This document shows positions 1-6,865 of a DNA stretch of 64,000 bases, piece after piece. Numbering within the stretch: position 1 is the stretch's first letter; each line of letters opens with the position of its first letter. Under the pieces are notes generated by a model. It was not told where the DNA came from, searched no databases, and was given only the letters and a program-made list of their open reading frames with translations. Source of the stretch: JAJTFA01 sp051715425 (GTDB taxonomy: Bacteria > Bacteroidota > Bacteroidia > UKL13-3); the NCBI GenBank assembly GCA_051715425.1, contig JBPXJS010000009.1:281847-345846 (forward strand). The letters run 5' to 3'. Position numbers and translations under genes: made by a program.

Positions 1-176
1 ACACCTGATCGATTGCACACCTCACAATCTACATTCATTGGTTCGCCATTTACTAAACCGGAGGTGAATCGACTAAATGCATCTATATAATATCCCTTTC
101 CATGACATGTACTGCATTCCCCGTTACCTGTGTCTGTCCATCCGTTGAAGTCATCGCATTTAGGGCACTTAACCAT
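1..176 (-). CDS. Cys-rich zinc-ribbon-like protein, partial (runs off the left edge)
   Basis: An open minus-strand frame starts at an ATG at 176 and is still open at base 1. It begins MVKCPKCDDFNGW and continues with C-x2-C pairs (CSTCHGKG, then CEVC). Paired CxxC and CxGxG-like motifs are those of zinc-ribbon or DnaJ-type Cys-rich domains, so it probably binds zinc. The divergent gene at 237 starts 60 bp away. The function is unknown and the C-terminus is missing. The frame is clear and the composition is protein-like, but only 58 codons are visible, so it could be either a small zinc-ribbon protein or the N-terminus of a longer one. Confidence 0.55.
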   Translation of the reverse strand, partial: MVKCPKCDDFNGWTDTGNGECSTCHGKGYYIDAFSRFTSGLVNGEPMNVDCEVCNRSG

Positions 177-236
177 ATTCATAACACTAAGGTATTGGAA
201 GTTTTCCATATCGCAATGGTATGGTAGACTTTCCGT

Positions 237-776
237 ATGGAACGGTTTCAAAAACCTGAACAATTCGAGAAGAACAACGAGAAATATCGGCTCGCACTTG
301 AAGATGTTAATCATATTACTGACAAACTAGGCCGCGGGATTGATGAGGACATTAAAGATACCATTGCTATTCTGAAAGCAATGGATTTCCACACAGATTC
401 ATCCTGTGCTGGACACGCATCAGATGAGGAACATTTAGGTTTTCCGTATGTACGGTTCTATACTCCCGCACCGGAGGGATGGAGAGATGATCCAAAGAAA
501 CAAGAGCAATGGAAAGAATCAAATCTCTTGCAACGGCAGAAATTTATTCCATTGCTTACCGAATTCAACTCCACAAGAGATATTAATTCGAATGCATTAT
601 TGCGAATGAGAGATATTGGACTATATGCCGCATTTAATATTCAGAGCAGCGGAATTGAAGGGAATTGGGAATCTAAAAAAGAAGTTATGGATGCAGTTAG
701 ATTGTATCAAAAAGAAATGGATGATTTTACTAGCTTTTTGAAGGATAAATTTCTTTCTAAAAGAACCGAACAATAG
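237..776 (+). CDS. Hypothetical protein, 179 aa
   Basis: A 179-residue soluble protein of unknown function. It is mostly charged and predicted helical, with no signal peptide or membrane segment. The middle holds a Cys/His-containing stretch (DFHTDSSCAGHASDEEH, about residues 53-69) followed by an aromatic FPYVRFYTP segment. That looks like a small folded domain, but I cannot assign it to a family. It is the first plus-strand gene in the element and is followed by a long hairpin at 823-883. Start: ATG at 237; no strong Shine-Dalgarno, which is normal for this phylum. Confidence 0.7.
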   Translation: MERFQKPEQFEKNNEKYRLALEDVNHITDKLGRGIDEDIKDTIAILKAMDFHTDSSCAGHASDEEHLGFPYVRFYTPAPEGWRDDPKKQEQWKESNLLQRQKFIPLLTEFNSTRDINSNALLRMRDIGLYAAFNIQSSGIEGNWESKKEVMDAVRLYQKEMDDFTSFLKDKFLSKRTEQ

Positions 777-822
777 GTTTATTTTACATAACCAATACCA
801 TTCCGTTATACTTTTCTTTTTG

Positions 823-883
823 CTCCTTTTTCTTTACCGATCCTCCCATGCCATCGTGAGCCCATCGGAAAAAGAAAAAGGAG
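823..883. repeat. Long inverted repeat (hairpin) between convergent genes
   Basis: The arm at 823-841 (CTCCTTTTTCTTT then CCGAT) pairs with 864-883 (ATCGG then AAAAAGAAAAAGGAG) with one small bulge, leaving a 22-nt loop. It lies between the plus gene ending at 776 and the minus gene ending at 962, so a role as a transcription barrier or terminator for both is plausible. The T-tract is inside the stem rather than after it, so it is not a classic intrinsic terminator. The rest of 777-961 shows nothing else recognisable. Confidence 0.5.
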
Positions 884-961
884 GCGCGGCAAAAGCGGCC
901 CTGTTCAGGTACCGCCTTCCCACACCTCCTATTGAAGGTATCAGATGTAATCAATCACCGT

Positions 962-1369
962 CTATGCATACGGGAATGGTTCGAGTTCCGGTTTTTCTTG
1001 TGGAATATGTTCCGGTTCTTGCTCTGTAATAGGGTCAACTTGGGCATTGGAAAACAGGTGGGCTATCGGAAAAAACTTAATCGTATCTGTCTCGGTTTCC
1101 TGGCTTTCCTCCTCCTTCATGCGTTCAATGTCCTTCGGACGTGCCCATAACAGGAATGCCTTCTCTCCCTTGCGTACCTGAAAGCCGTCTTTCTTCCATT
1201 GGCGGTAGCTTTTGAACTCTCGATGCATTCCATCCTTGTACAGGGTTTCCATAATGGCATCATTGACGGTGGTAAAGGTTCCGGCTTCCACAAGATCATA
1301 GACTTCTTGGGATAACGCTTTGAGGGTTTCTCTGGCTTCTTGCGCTTTGCTCTTGGTATCTGCTTTCAT
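962..1369 (-). CDS. ArdC-like antirestriction N-terminal-domain protein, 135 aa
   Basis: The core has the ArdC N-terminal (DUF1738-type) pattern: SYRQWKKDGFQVRKGEKAF at about residues 54-72, then a hydrophobic strand LLWARP, then FFPIAHLFSNAQV, corresponding to the family's 'vFNv.Q' strand. In ArdC proteins of conjugative elements this domain binds single-stranded DNA and protects entering DNA from restriction. The C-terminal metalloprotease domain is absent and replaced by an acidic, Pro/Glu-rich tail, so this is a single-domain version. The frame is open up to 1456, but I chose the ATG at 1369 because the longer form would overlap the upstream gene, and because the domain fits the shorter form. 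It is probably an operon with 1416-1838. Confidence 0.6.
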   Translation of the reverse strand: MKADTKSKAQEARETLKALSQEVYDLVEAGTFTTVNDAIMETLYKDGMHREFKSYRQWKKDGFQVRKGEKAFLLWARPKDIERMKEEESQETETDTIKFFPIAHLFSNAQVDPITEQEPEHIPQEKPELEPFPYA

Positions 1370-1415
1370 ATTTCGTTGTATTAAAAGCCTGCCGATATTC
1401 TCGGCAGGCATTCCA

Positions 1416-1838
1416 TTAGTTTCCGTACAGCAGGATTTTTTGGTCAAACTCGGCAATTTTGCGGTCTATGGTTGCAAGCAGATACTCCTGCAGTTCGTTC
1501 ACCAGTTTGGGGTTAGTAACCTCATACTCATTTCCGGCATCATCATGGAGCGTAATACCTACGCCATATCGTTTCTCGGTGTCGAACTTTTCCAGTTCTC
1601 CGGCAGGTACCGTTAAGCTTGCCACCACTTCACGGTGCTTTTCCAACACTCTCTTTGTTTTCACAAGATGGGAAAGTCCGTCAAAGAACTTCAACTGTTC
1701 TTCGATGCTTTTGGCTTTGCCGGATACCTTTTCGGTAGCTGGATGAATGGTGGTTCCATTGGTTTTGGTCTGTGAGGCTGTCGCTCCCTGAGCGCCTTTG
1801 TCCTCTTTCTTGGTTGTTGTTGTCATTTTTCGCTTCAT
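1416..1838 (-). CDS. Hypothetical element protein, 140 aa
   Basis: A 140-residue soluble protein. The first 40 residues are low-complexity Thr/Lys/Gly/Gln (probably disordered). They are followed by a helical segment (EEQLKFFDGLSHLVKTKRVL), a short beta-rich patch with GVGITLHDDAGNEYEV, and a final helix ending DRKIAEFDQKIL. I do not recognise a named domain. It lies 46 bp upstream of the ArdC-like gene on the same strand and is probably co-transcribed with it, which suggests a mobile-element maintenance or transfer accessory role. ATG at 1838 or 1826. Confidence 0.6.
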   Translation of the reverse strand: MKRKMTTTTKKEDKGAQGATASQTKTNGTTIHPATEKVSGKAKSIEEQLKFFDGLSHLVKTKRVLEKHREVVASLTVPAGELEKFDTEKRYGVGITLHDDAGNEYEVTNPKLVNELQEYLLATIDRKIAEFDQKILLYGN

Positions 1839-1891
1839 TTTTTAAAAGAAAAACGGAAAAAAGAAAGCAATCCAAAGGCGGTTGAAGGCTG

Positions 1892-1987
1892 GGCTGTCAA
1901 GGTTTTTTGAATAAAAATTTAGATGTGCGGTTTGCACCTGCGGGTGAGGAAATTATTTTCAAAAACTCGCTCCAGACCTTGACGGCC
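1892..1987. repeat. Spaced inverted repeat GGCYGTCAAGGT, 12 bp arms
   Basis: GGCTGTCAAGGT at 1892-1903 and ACCTTGACGGCC at 1976-1987 are inverted copies matching at 11 of 12 positions, 72 bp apart. They sit in the 539-bp gene-free stretch 1839-2377 of the element, just before the hairpin-plus-T-tract at 2004. They could be the base stem of a structured RNA or paired protein-binding sites; the sequence alone does not decide. Confidence 0.4.
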
Positions 1988-2003
1988 GGGTGCGGTGGGA
2001 TGC

Positions 2004-2032
2004 GGGCAGCCGCCACCTTTGCTGCCCTTTTT
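2004..2032 (+). terminator. Rho-independent terminator, no plus-strand gene upstream
   Basis: GGGCAGC at 2004-2010 pairs perfectly with GCTGCCC at 2021-2027, with a 10-nt loop, and five Ts follow directly at 2028-2032. This is a textbook intrinsic terminator for the plus strand. The nearest plus-strand gene upstream ends at 776 and the intervening genes are on the minus strand, so it may end a small non-coding transcript beginning around 1840-1900. Confidence 0.5.
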
Positions 2033-2103
2033 GCCGTTTGATTAAAAAATGTGTGATGAACTGGCCTGCCGTTTTATATGCGCTGGCTACTTTTACACTA
2101 CCG

Positions 2104-2215
2104 GCATTGATACGGGTATGGCTGTACCAAGCATCTGTGTGGAGGGTGTGTATCTTTCCAATGAACAACACACGAAGCGTTGGGTGCATGGTACAGCCAG
2201 GATACGTATGGATGC
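2104..2215. repeat. Large imperfect palindrome (about 31-bp arms)
   Basis: The arms at about 2104-2134 and 2185-2215 are inverted, centred on a perfect 10-bp pair GGCTGTACCA (2120-2129) / TGGTACAGCC (2189-2198). There are further matches on both sides (GCAT at the tips, GATACG-type segments) and an inner GTGTGT/ACACAC pair. A second structure follows at 2247-2278, where TTCATGAAG occurs twice around a 16-nt spacer. Frames on both strands here are open but have no protein-like composition, so I treat the stretch as non-coding. Possible roles are a transfer or replication origin or a structured RNA. Confidence 0.45.
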
Positions 2216-2377
2216 GACCTCTGCAGGAGTGCAAAGCTGTTCGATTCATGAAGCGTTTGCGGTGCAAGCCTTCATGAAGTGATCTGCTTGGCATCTTGCG
2301 GGGCCACAAAACTTGTTAATAAATAAAATACACCAGCATACTACATTCCGTAATTTAGAGTCATAATATTTCCCTTT

Positions 2378-2692
2378 ATGGCAGCAAAGTCACCAAAACC
2401 AAAATCGAAGCGTCAGATCGAACACGAGAGTCTTATACAGTTTCTAAGACACCTCAATCCAGAACAATTTTCTGAGTTGGATATCCGAAAGCACATTTTA
2501 TATGCAGAAGATGTTGCTAAAGGCACAGAGGTCACTCAGTGGGAAACACTTAAGGCCGGTGTTCTACTGGCAATGTTCTTCAACACATATTCAGGTAGTG
2601 CAGGAGAGCATAATTTTTATAAACTTTTGGAATGTTATTTACTCGATAAAGAGAAACGTGCACAGATCAATAAGATAATAAAATGGTCATAG
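2378..2692 (+). CDS. Hypothetical small cassette-like protein, 104 aa
   Basis: A 104-residue basic, helical, soluble protein beginning MAAKSPKPKSKRQIEHE. It has a Lys-rich N-terminus and a C-terminal helix-rich part ending INKIIKWS. No family is recognised and there is no membrane segment. The stop codon lies only 24 bp before the 57-bp attC/dif-like palindrome at 2716-2772, the spacing expected for an integron-type gene cassette. The start at 2378 is the only sensible ATG. Confidence 0.6.
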   Translation: MAAKSPKPKSKRQIEHESLIQFLRHLNPEQFSELDIRKHILYAEDVAKGTEVTQWETLKAGVLLAMFFNTYSGSAGEHNFYKLLECYLLDKEKRAQINKIIKWS

Positions 2693-2715
2693 AACGTGTG
2701 CGATGGGGTGCGGCT

Positions 2716-2772
2716 ATTTAACATAATCGTGTTATATGACGTGGGAGTTATATAACTTCGATTATGTTACTT
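2716..2772. repeat. attC-like / dif-like palindromic recombination site (candidate)
   Basis: Outer arms TAACATAATCG (2719-2729) and CGATTATGTTA (2759-2769) are perfect 11-bp inverted copies. Inner arms GTTATAT (2731-2737) and ATATAAC (2750-2756) are separated from the outer arms by asymmetric spacers of one and two Ts, with a 12-nt loop. The left end reads ATTTAAC (fits the attC R'' box RYYYAAC); the right end reads GTTACTT (a partial fit to GTTRRRY). Integron attC sites have this two-box folded shape. ATTTAACATAA is also the XerD half of a dif site. Assignment is by architecture only. Confidence 0.4.
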
Positions 2773-2800
2773 AGCTTGGGGATGCACTATTTTGGCACAG

Positions 2801-2837
2801 GCGGCACGGAGGGAATGATTGTGTGCCGCTTCTTTTT
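2801..2837 (+). terminator. Intrinsic-terminator-like hairpin
   Basis: GCGGCAC (2801-2807) pairs with GTGCCGC (2823-2829), with a 15-nt loop followed by TTCTTTTT. Placed after the 104-aa gene and the attC-like palindrome, it would end plus-strand transcription from 2378. The remainder of the 306-bp gap 2693-2998 holds the attC-like site and the hairpin repeat at 2887. Confidence 0.5.
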
Positions 2838-2886
2838 GCTTCAAAAAGTGTGTCGAAATATGCAGCAGACGGGAAAGGGAGCGGAA

Positions 2887-2942
2887 CCACCCCAAACACA
2901 GGAAAGCCCGCAGTGTAATGAGGGCGGTGGGTTTGGGGTGGG
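2887..2942. repeat. Hairpin repeat, copy 1 (downstream of the methyltransferase gene)
   Basis: The core at 2893-2923 matches 4607-4637 at 30 of 31 positions in the same orientation. It is framed by a perfect 11-bp outer stem, CCACCCCAAAC with GTTTGGGGTGG, and an inner GCCC/GGGC pair. The loop-side sequence is conserved between copies better than the stem, which suggests sequence-specific recognition rather than a simple terminator. It lies 57 bp beyond the stop codon of the minus-strand methyltransferase. Confidence 0.6.
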
Positions 2943-2998
2943 GGGAATTAAACGTTTTGTATTAGTTTACATAACAACTCTATTTACCAACAAATCAG

Positions 2999-4522
2999 TT
3001 AAAATAGCTTATTTTGATTTTTATTGTCCTTTTTGACTTCTGATTTTTTTAATACTTCAGCAACAATTTGAAGTTCCATTCTTTTCCCTTTTAATATATC
3101 CTCAACGCAAAACACTTCAATTTTAGGATATTTTTTGCCAGTTGAATTGTGTGTGTAAACCCCATATTTTTTACTTTCTTTAACCAGATTAGGCATTGGG
3201 TAGAGGGTAAGTAGAATACCCATTGCTGCCTGCTCTTTATCCAACGTTCCATTAAGATCTCTTAGAACTGTTGGGGATAATTTTTTGCTAGATTTCACGC
3301 TGAATATAATTGACTTCGGCTCTCTTTTTCCTGTTGAATCAGTATCGAATAAGTACGATATCCCATCTATACCTCCATCTCCTCCCTTCTTTTCATTAAT
3401 ATGAGCCTTATTATTACTGTAAGTTAAAACTATCCATTTCTCAAATTCCTTTCGAGTGCGGTCATCATGTTTATTTGCCAATGCTACCGCGCTTTCAAAA
3501 TCAAATGGCATTCCAGTAACGTTTATTGATTGAACCATAGGTTTTCCATATCCTTCCTCTAGTCTTCGAAGAATTAAGCTAATACTTTGGTAAGTTATGT
3601 CAATGCCAACCCAATTACGATGCAATTTTTCAGCTGCCATTACGGTAGTTCCGCATCCGCAATAAGCGTCTAGAACGATGTCTCCTTTATTAGTGCTCGC
3701 TGTTATGATCCTTTCAAGTAAAGCATCGGGTTTTTGAGTTGGATATAATTGCTTTACTGGTGGAACTCGGCCAATATCCCATACATCATCCATTGCCACA
3801 CCTTCTGATTCTTCTTCCGATGTTTCAGAAGGAAGTCTATTCCCTTCTGCATCATGCCCTGAAATAATCTTGGCCGTGCCAAATCTTTTCAAAGTAGATG
3901 CCGCACGAGGCATAAACAGTTGATTAAATACTCTATTCTTATCTTCCGATTTGGTGTAGAAAAAAATTACATCATGATTACTAACAAACTGCTTTTGTTT
4001 AGTACTCCACTTTTTATAATGCCAAATTATCTCATTTTTAAAATCTCCCTTACCTGAGCAAAAAAGAGTATCTAATACAATTTTTAAATAATGACTTGCG
4101 GTTGGATCGCAATGGAAATAGAAACTCCCTGTTTGCTTAAGCACTCTGCGAATTTCTCCCACTCTTAGGGTAATGCTGATTAGATAAGCCATCAAATCGC
4201 TTTCTCTCAAAACTTTTTCTTTCAAAGCCATTATTAACTCAATGGTTTGACGAGGAAAAAGACCACGTGAGTTTTCTATTATTTGGGTGTAACCATCATT
4301 TGCTGTTACATCCCAACTCCATGTATCAATGAATGCCTGAGCCTGAGCCTTATCAACTTCTTCAATATTGTTATATATCTGATTGTAGCTCCTATTTGAA
4401 TTAAACGGAGGATCTATATAACATAGGTCAATACTATTATCTTCTAAGTAGTTTCGGAGAACTTCTAAATTGTCTCCATAATATAGGTGATTTTTGACTT
4501 CGTCTTTCTTTTTCGCTTTCAT
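2999..4522 (-). CDS. DNA methyltransferase with C-terminal nuclease-like domain, 507 aa
   Basis: The N-terminal two-thirds is a beta-class N6-adenine or N4-cytosine DNA methyltransferase. Catalytic motif IV DPPF is at residues 37-40, well before the AdoMet-binding motif VLDAYCGCGTT (about 283-293); PTQKP (261-265) is also typical. The C-terminal third (about 350-480) has a Mrr-like PD-(D/E)xK pattern: GGDGGIDG (380-387), then IIFSVKSS (405-412), where D and the E/S-x-K strand would be catalytic. So the protein may modify and cut DNA from one chain, like single-polypeptide restriction-modification enzymes; the nuclease part is inferred from motifs. No separate restriction or specificity subunit adjoins it. 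Direct hairpin repeats flank the gene on both sides. Confidence 0.85.
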   Translation of the reverse strand: MKAKKKDEVKNHLYYGDNLEVLRNYLEDNSIDLCYIDPPFNSNRSYNQIYNNIEEVDKAQAQAFIDTWSWDVTANDGYTQIIENSRGLFPRQTIELIMALKEKVLRESDLMAYLISITLRVGEIRRVLKQTGSFYFHCDPTASHYLKIVLDTLFCSGKGDFKNEIIWHYKKWSTKQKQFVSNHDVIFFYTKSEDKNRVFNQLFMPRAASTLKRFGTAKIISGHDAEGNRLPSETSEEESEGVAMDDVWDIGRVPPVKQLYPTQKPDALLERIITASTNKGDIVLDAYCGCGTTVMAAEKLHRNWVGIDITYQSISLILRRLEEGYGKPMVQSINVTGMPFDFESAVALANKHDDRTRKEFEKWIVLTYSNNKAHINEKKGGDGGIDGISYLFDTDSTGKREPKSIIFSVKSSKKLSPTVLRDLNGTLDKEQAAMGILLTLYPMPNLVKESKKYGVYTHNSTGKKYPKIEVFCVEDILKGKRMELQIVAEVLKKSEVKKDNKNQNKLF

Positions 4523-4606
4523 ACTAAATGGCAGGTATGCGCGAATGTATGAAATGTAAACAAATAAAAAAGATGCTTATATCACTTTACTGGAGTAGAA
4601 TCAATT

Positions 4607-4660
4607 CAAACACAGGAAAGCCCGCAGTGCAATGAGGATGATGTGTTTGGGTTGGTGGGG
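4607..4660. repeat. Hairpin repeat, copy 2 (upstream of the methyltransferase gene)
   Basis: The core at 4607-4637 is 30/31 identical to 2893-2923 and direct in orientation. Here the stem is shorter (CAAACAC with GTGTTTG, 7 bp), followed by a G/T-rich tail similar to copy 1. It lies between the methyltransferase start (4522) and the promoter of the OLD nuclease gene, so the two copies bracket one gene like the ends of a cassette. Confidence 0.6.
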
Positions 4661-4689
4661 TATAAATTTGAAAAAGGCAATAATTTAAA

Positions 4690-4697
4690 TAGCTTTG
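4690..4697 (+). promoter_or_regulatory. TAnnTTTG -7 promoter element for the OLD nuclease operon
   Basis: TAGCTTTG at 4690-4697 is a perfect match to the Bacteroidota -7 consensus TAnnTTTG and lies 28 bp before the ATG at 4726. It would give a leader of roughly 20 nt. No convincing -33 TTTG box was found at the usual distance, so this is supported by the -7 element and position only. Confidence 0.5.
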
Positions 4698-4725
4698 TAT
4701 CAGGGCATAAAAATGCCTAGTAAAT

Positions 4726-6615
4726 ATGAAAACAAAGTTGTTAAAATTTAGAATTCAGCAATTTAGGTCAATTATTGATAGCGATTGGATTGATACACAA
4801 GACAATACTTGCCTTATTGGAACAAATGAATCTGGAAAGACAAATTTACTCATTGGTCTTTGGAAATTAATTCCTGCAAACAATGAAATAATTCTGCCAT
4901 TGAACGATTACCCAAGAAAAAAATACGTAGATTATCAAAAAACAAAGGGCGAAGAAATCTTTGCTAGTGGACACTATGAACTGAATGAGGAAAGTATAAA
5001 ATCTATTCGGGGGATCTTTACAAAACCAGCACCCCCACCGAAAGAAAATGAAGCAAAACAACCTGATGAAATAATTGAAATTGCTGACATTGTAGAAATC
5101 AGTGAAATAATGATTCACCGCAAGTTCAATGGTTCGTATATCATTGAGTTTCCTAAAATGACTGAAGAACTACGAAAACAAATTAACATAACAAAAGAAG
5201 CCGAAATTAGCATATTGAATATCATTCCGAAGTTTGTTTATTACTCCGATTATGGAAACCTTGATTCTGAAATTTATCTCCCTCATGTTATAGAAAATTT
5301 CAAACGATCAGATTTGGGTGAAAAGGAAAGAGCAAAAGTACGAAGTCTGAAAGTGTTATTTGATTTTGTACAGTTACAACCGGAAAAAATTCAAGAACTT
5401 GGAGAAGAGACCCAAGGTACATCTGATGAGGACGAAATAGCTGATGAAAGAGAAAGAAAGAAAGAACGCGAAATTCTACTCCAATCAGCATCATCTAAAT
5501 TAACCAAAGAATTTAAAGAGTGGTGGAAGCAGGGCAACTACCGATTCAGATTTCAAGCAGACGGCAATCATTTTCGTATTTGGGTTAGTGATGAACAACG
5601 TCCAGAAGAAATTGAACTTGAAGGGCGAAGCAAGGGTCTTCAATGGTTTTTTAGCTTCTTTTTGGTTTTCCTAGTTGAAAGTAATGCAACACATTCCAAC
5701 TGTATTCTGCTTTTAGACGAACCTGGCCTATCCTTGCATCCAGTAGCACAGTTTGATTTAATAAAATTCTTCACTTCCTTAGCAACACAAAACCAGATTG
5801 TGTATACAACCCACTCACCCTTTTTGGTGAATCCTGATAACCTAGCAAATGTAAAAGCAGTATTTGTCGATGACAAAGGGACTTCAAATGTTTCAAGTGA
5901 CTTAAGGCGTAATTCAAAATTTGCAGATAAGTCAATTTTCCCTGTACATGCAGCAATCGGCTTAACGATTTCCGATACCCTATTATTAGGTTGCCAGCCA
6001 GTCTTGGTAGAAGGTCAATCTGACCAAATCTATTTGCAATTAATAAAGAACTTCTTATCAGGAAAAGGTAAATACAAGAATTCTAAAGAGATGGTTTTTA
6101 TCCCAACAGGAGGCGTACGCGGAATGTCTGCTGTAATAAATATCGTTACTGGTCGAGAAAATGAACTACCATATGCAATTATTGATAGCGATGCACCTGG
6201 CAAAGAAAAAGCCATCAACCTAAAGAAAGATTTATACAAGCAACACCAAGATAAGATCATTGAGATTGATGGTTTACTTTCAAGAAAAGGGGATTTCGAG
6301 TTAGAAGATATAATGCCAGTTGAAGAGCTTGCAAAAGTATTTAGTAAACGATATAGAGGTAAGCAGCAGGATTTTGAATATATATTGACCTCTACGGAGC
6401 CTATCATAAACCAAATGGAAAAATTTGCCAAAGAAAACAACCATATTTTGCAGCTTGGCTGGAAGGTTGAACTAGCAACAGATTTTCACAATGTTTTCCC
6501 GTATGTATCTGGCAAAATACATGATGATATTGTTAGCATCTGGAACATGCTCTTCGAAAGATTGATAACCGAAAGTCCAAATTATCAAAATCAAAAAAAC
6601 TCTAAACAAATATGA
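4726..6615 (+). CDS. OLD-family ATPase-TOPRIM nuclease, 629 aa (candidate antiphage effector)
   Basis: The N-terminal ABC-type ATPase has Walker A GTNESGKT (32-39), Walker B ILLLDEP (327-333) followed by the GLSLHP D-loop region, and the switch His in TTHSPF (361-366). The C-terminal TOPRIM nuclease domain has PVLVEGQSD (425-433, metal-binding Glu), AIIDSD (484-489, the DxD pair) and DFELEDIMP (523-531). This is the architecture of OLD nucleases, as in P2 Old, Gabija GajA and retron effectors, which use ATP-controlled DNA cleavage in phage defence. An acidic, low-complexity insert (about 225-250) interrupts the ATPase. No UvrD-like GajB or reverse transcriptase is next to it; the only partner is the overlapping 79-aa gene. 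Confidence 0.9.
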   Translation: MKTKLLKFRIQQFRSIIDSDWIDTQDNTCLIGTNESGKTNLLIGLWKLIPANNEIILPLNDYPRKKYVDYQKTKGEEIFASGHYELNEESIKSIRGIFTKPAPPPKENEAKQPDEIIEIADIVEISEIMIHRKFNGSYIIEFPKMTEELRKQINITKEAEISILNIIPKFVYYSDYGNLDSEIYLPHVIENFKRSDLGEKERAKVRSLKVLFDFVQLQPEKIQELGEETQGTSDEDEIADERERKKEREILLQSASSKLTKEFKEWWKQGNYRFRFQADGNHFRIWVSDEQRPEEIELEGRSKGLQWFFSFFLVFLVESNATHSNCILLLDEPGLSLHPVAQFDLIKFFTSLATQNQIVYTTHSPFLVNPDNLANVKAVFVDDKGTSNVSSDLRRNSKFADKSIFPVHAAIGLTISDTLLLGCQPVLVEGQSDQIYLQLIKNFLSGKGKYKNSKEMVFIPTGGVRGMSAVINIVTGRENELPYAIIDSDAPGKEKAINLKKDLYKQHQDKIIEIDGLLSRKGDFELEDIMPVEELAKVFSKRYRGKQQDFEYILTSTEPIINQMEKFAKENNHILQLGWKVELATDFHNVFPYVSGKIHDDIVSIWNMLFERLITESPNYQNQKNSKQI

Positions 6616-6851
6616 CATTTCAAGAAAAATTTGAAGAACTGTATCAGGATTTTGCTCTTAAAAGTGATGAATATCTAAAAGCAAACGCCAAACTCTCGTC
6701 AGTCAATGGATTCTTCCCAAAGGATTTATTAGACGACTTAGAACAAAAGAAACTAAAGTGGCAAGATGCAGGAAACAACTATCATCATTTTATGAACTAT
6801 TTTCAAAAGAGTGGGAAGAAAGTAACTGATGAGTATCCAGAAAAAGAATAA
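6612..6851 (+). CDS. Small partner protein coupled to the OLD nuclease, 79 aa
   Basis: The ATG (6612) overlaps the TGA of the nuclease gene in an ATGA junction, a sign of translational coupling and joint function. The protein is acidic and almost entirely helical (MTFQEKFEELYQDFALKS, then long amphipathic helices), with no membrane segment or recognised domain. A role as regulator, inhibitor or phage sensor for the nuclease is a reasonable guess from the coupling but is not shown by any motif. Confidence 0.7.
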   Translation: MTFQEKFEELYQDFALKSDEYLKANAKLSSVNGFFPKDLLDDLEQKKLKWQDAGNNYHHFMNYFQKSGKKVTDEYPEKE

Positions 6852-6865
6852 TTTGTTTAACGATA

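Noticed and set aside
1959..2309. Overlapping open frames on both strands
   Set aside because: Their Arg/His/Cys-rich translations look random, and the DNA is dominated by palindromes and a terminator, so I treat it as non-coding.
2887..2942. Hairpin repeat as a simple terminator
   Set aside because: The 31-bp core is conserved at 30/31 in a second copy whose stem is quite different, so sequence rather than stem stability is conserved.
4726..6851. OLD nuclease as part of a retron or Gabija system
   Set aside because: No reverse transcriptase, retron RNA-like structure or UvrD-like helicase is adjacent, so neither name is supported.
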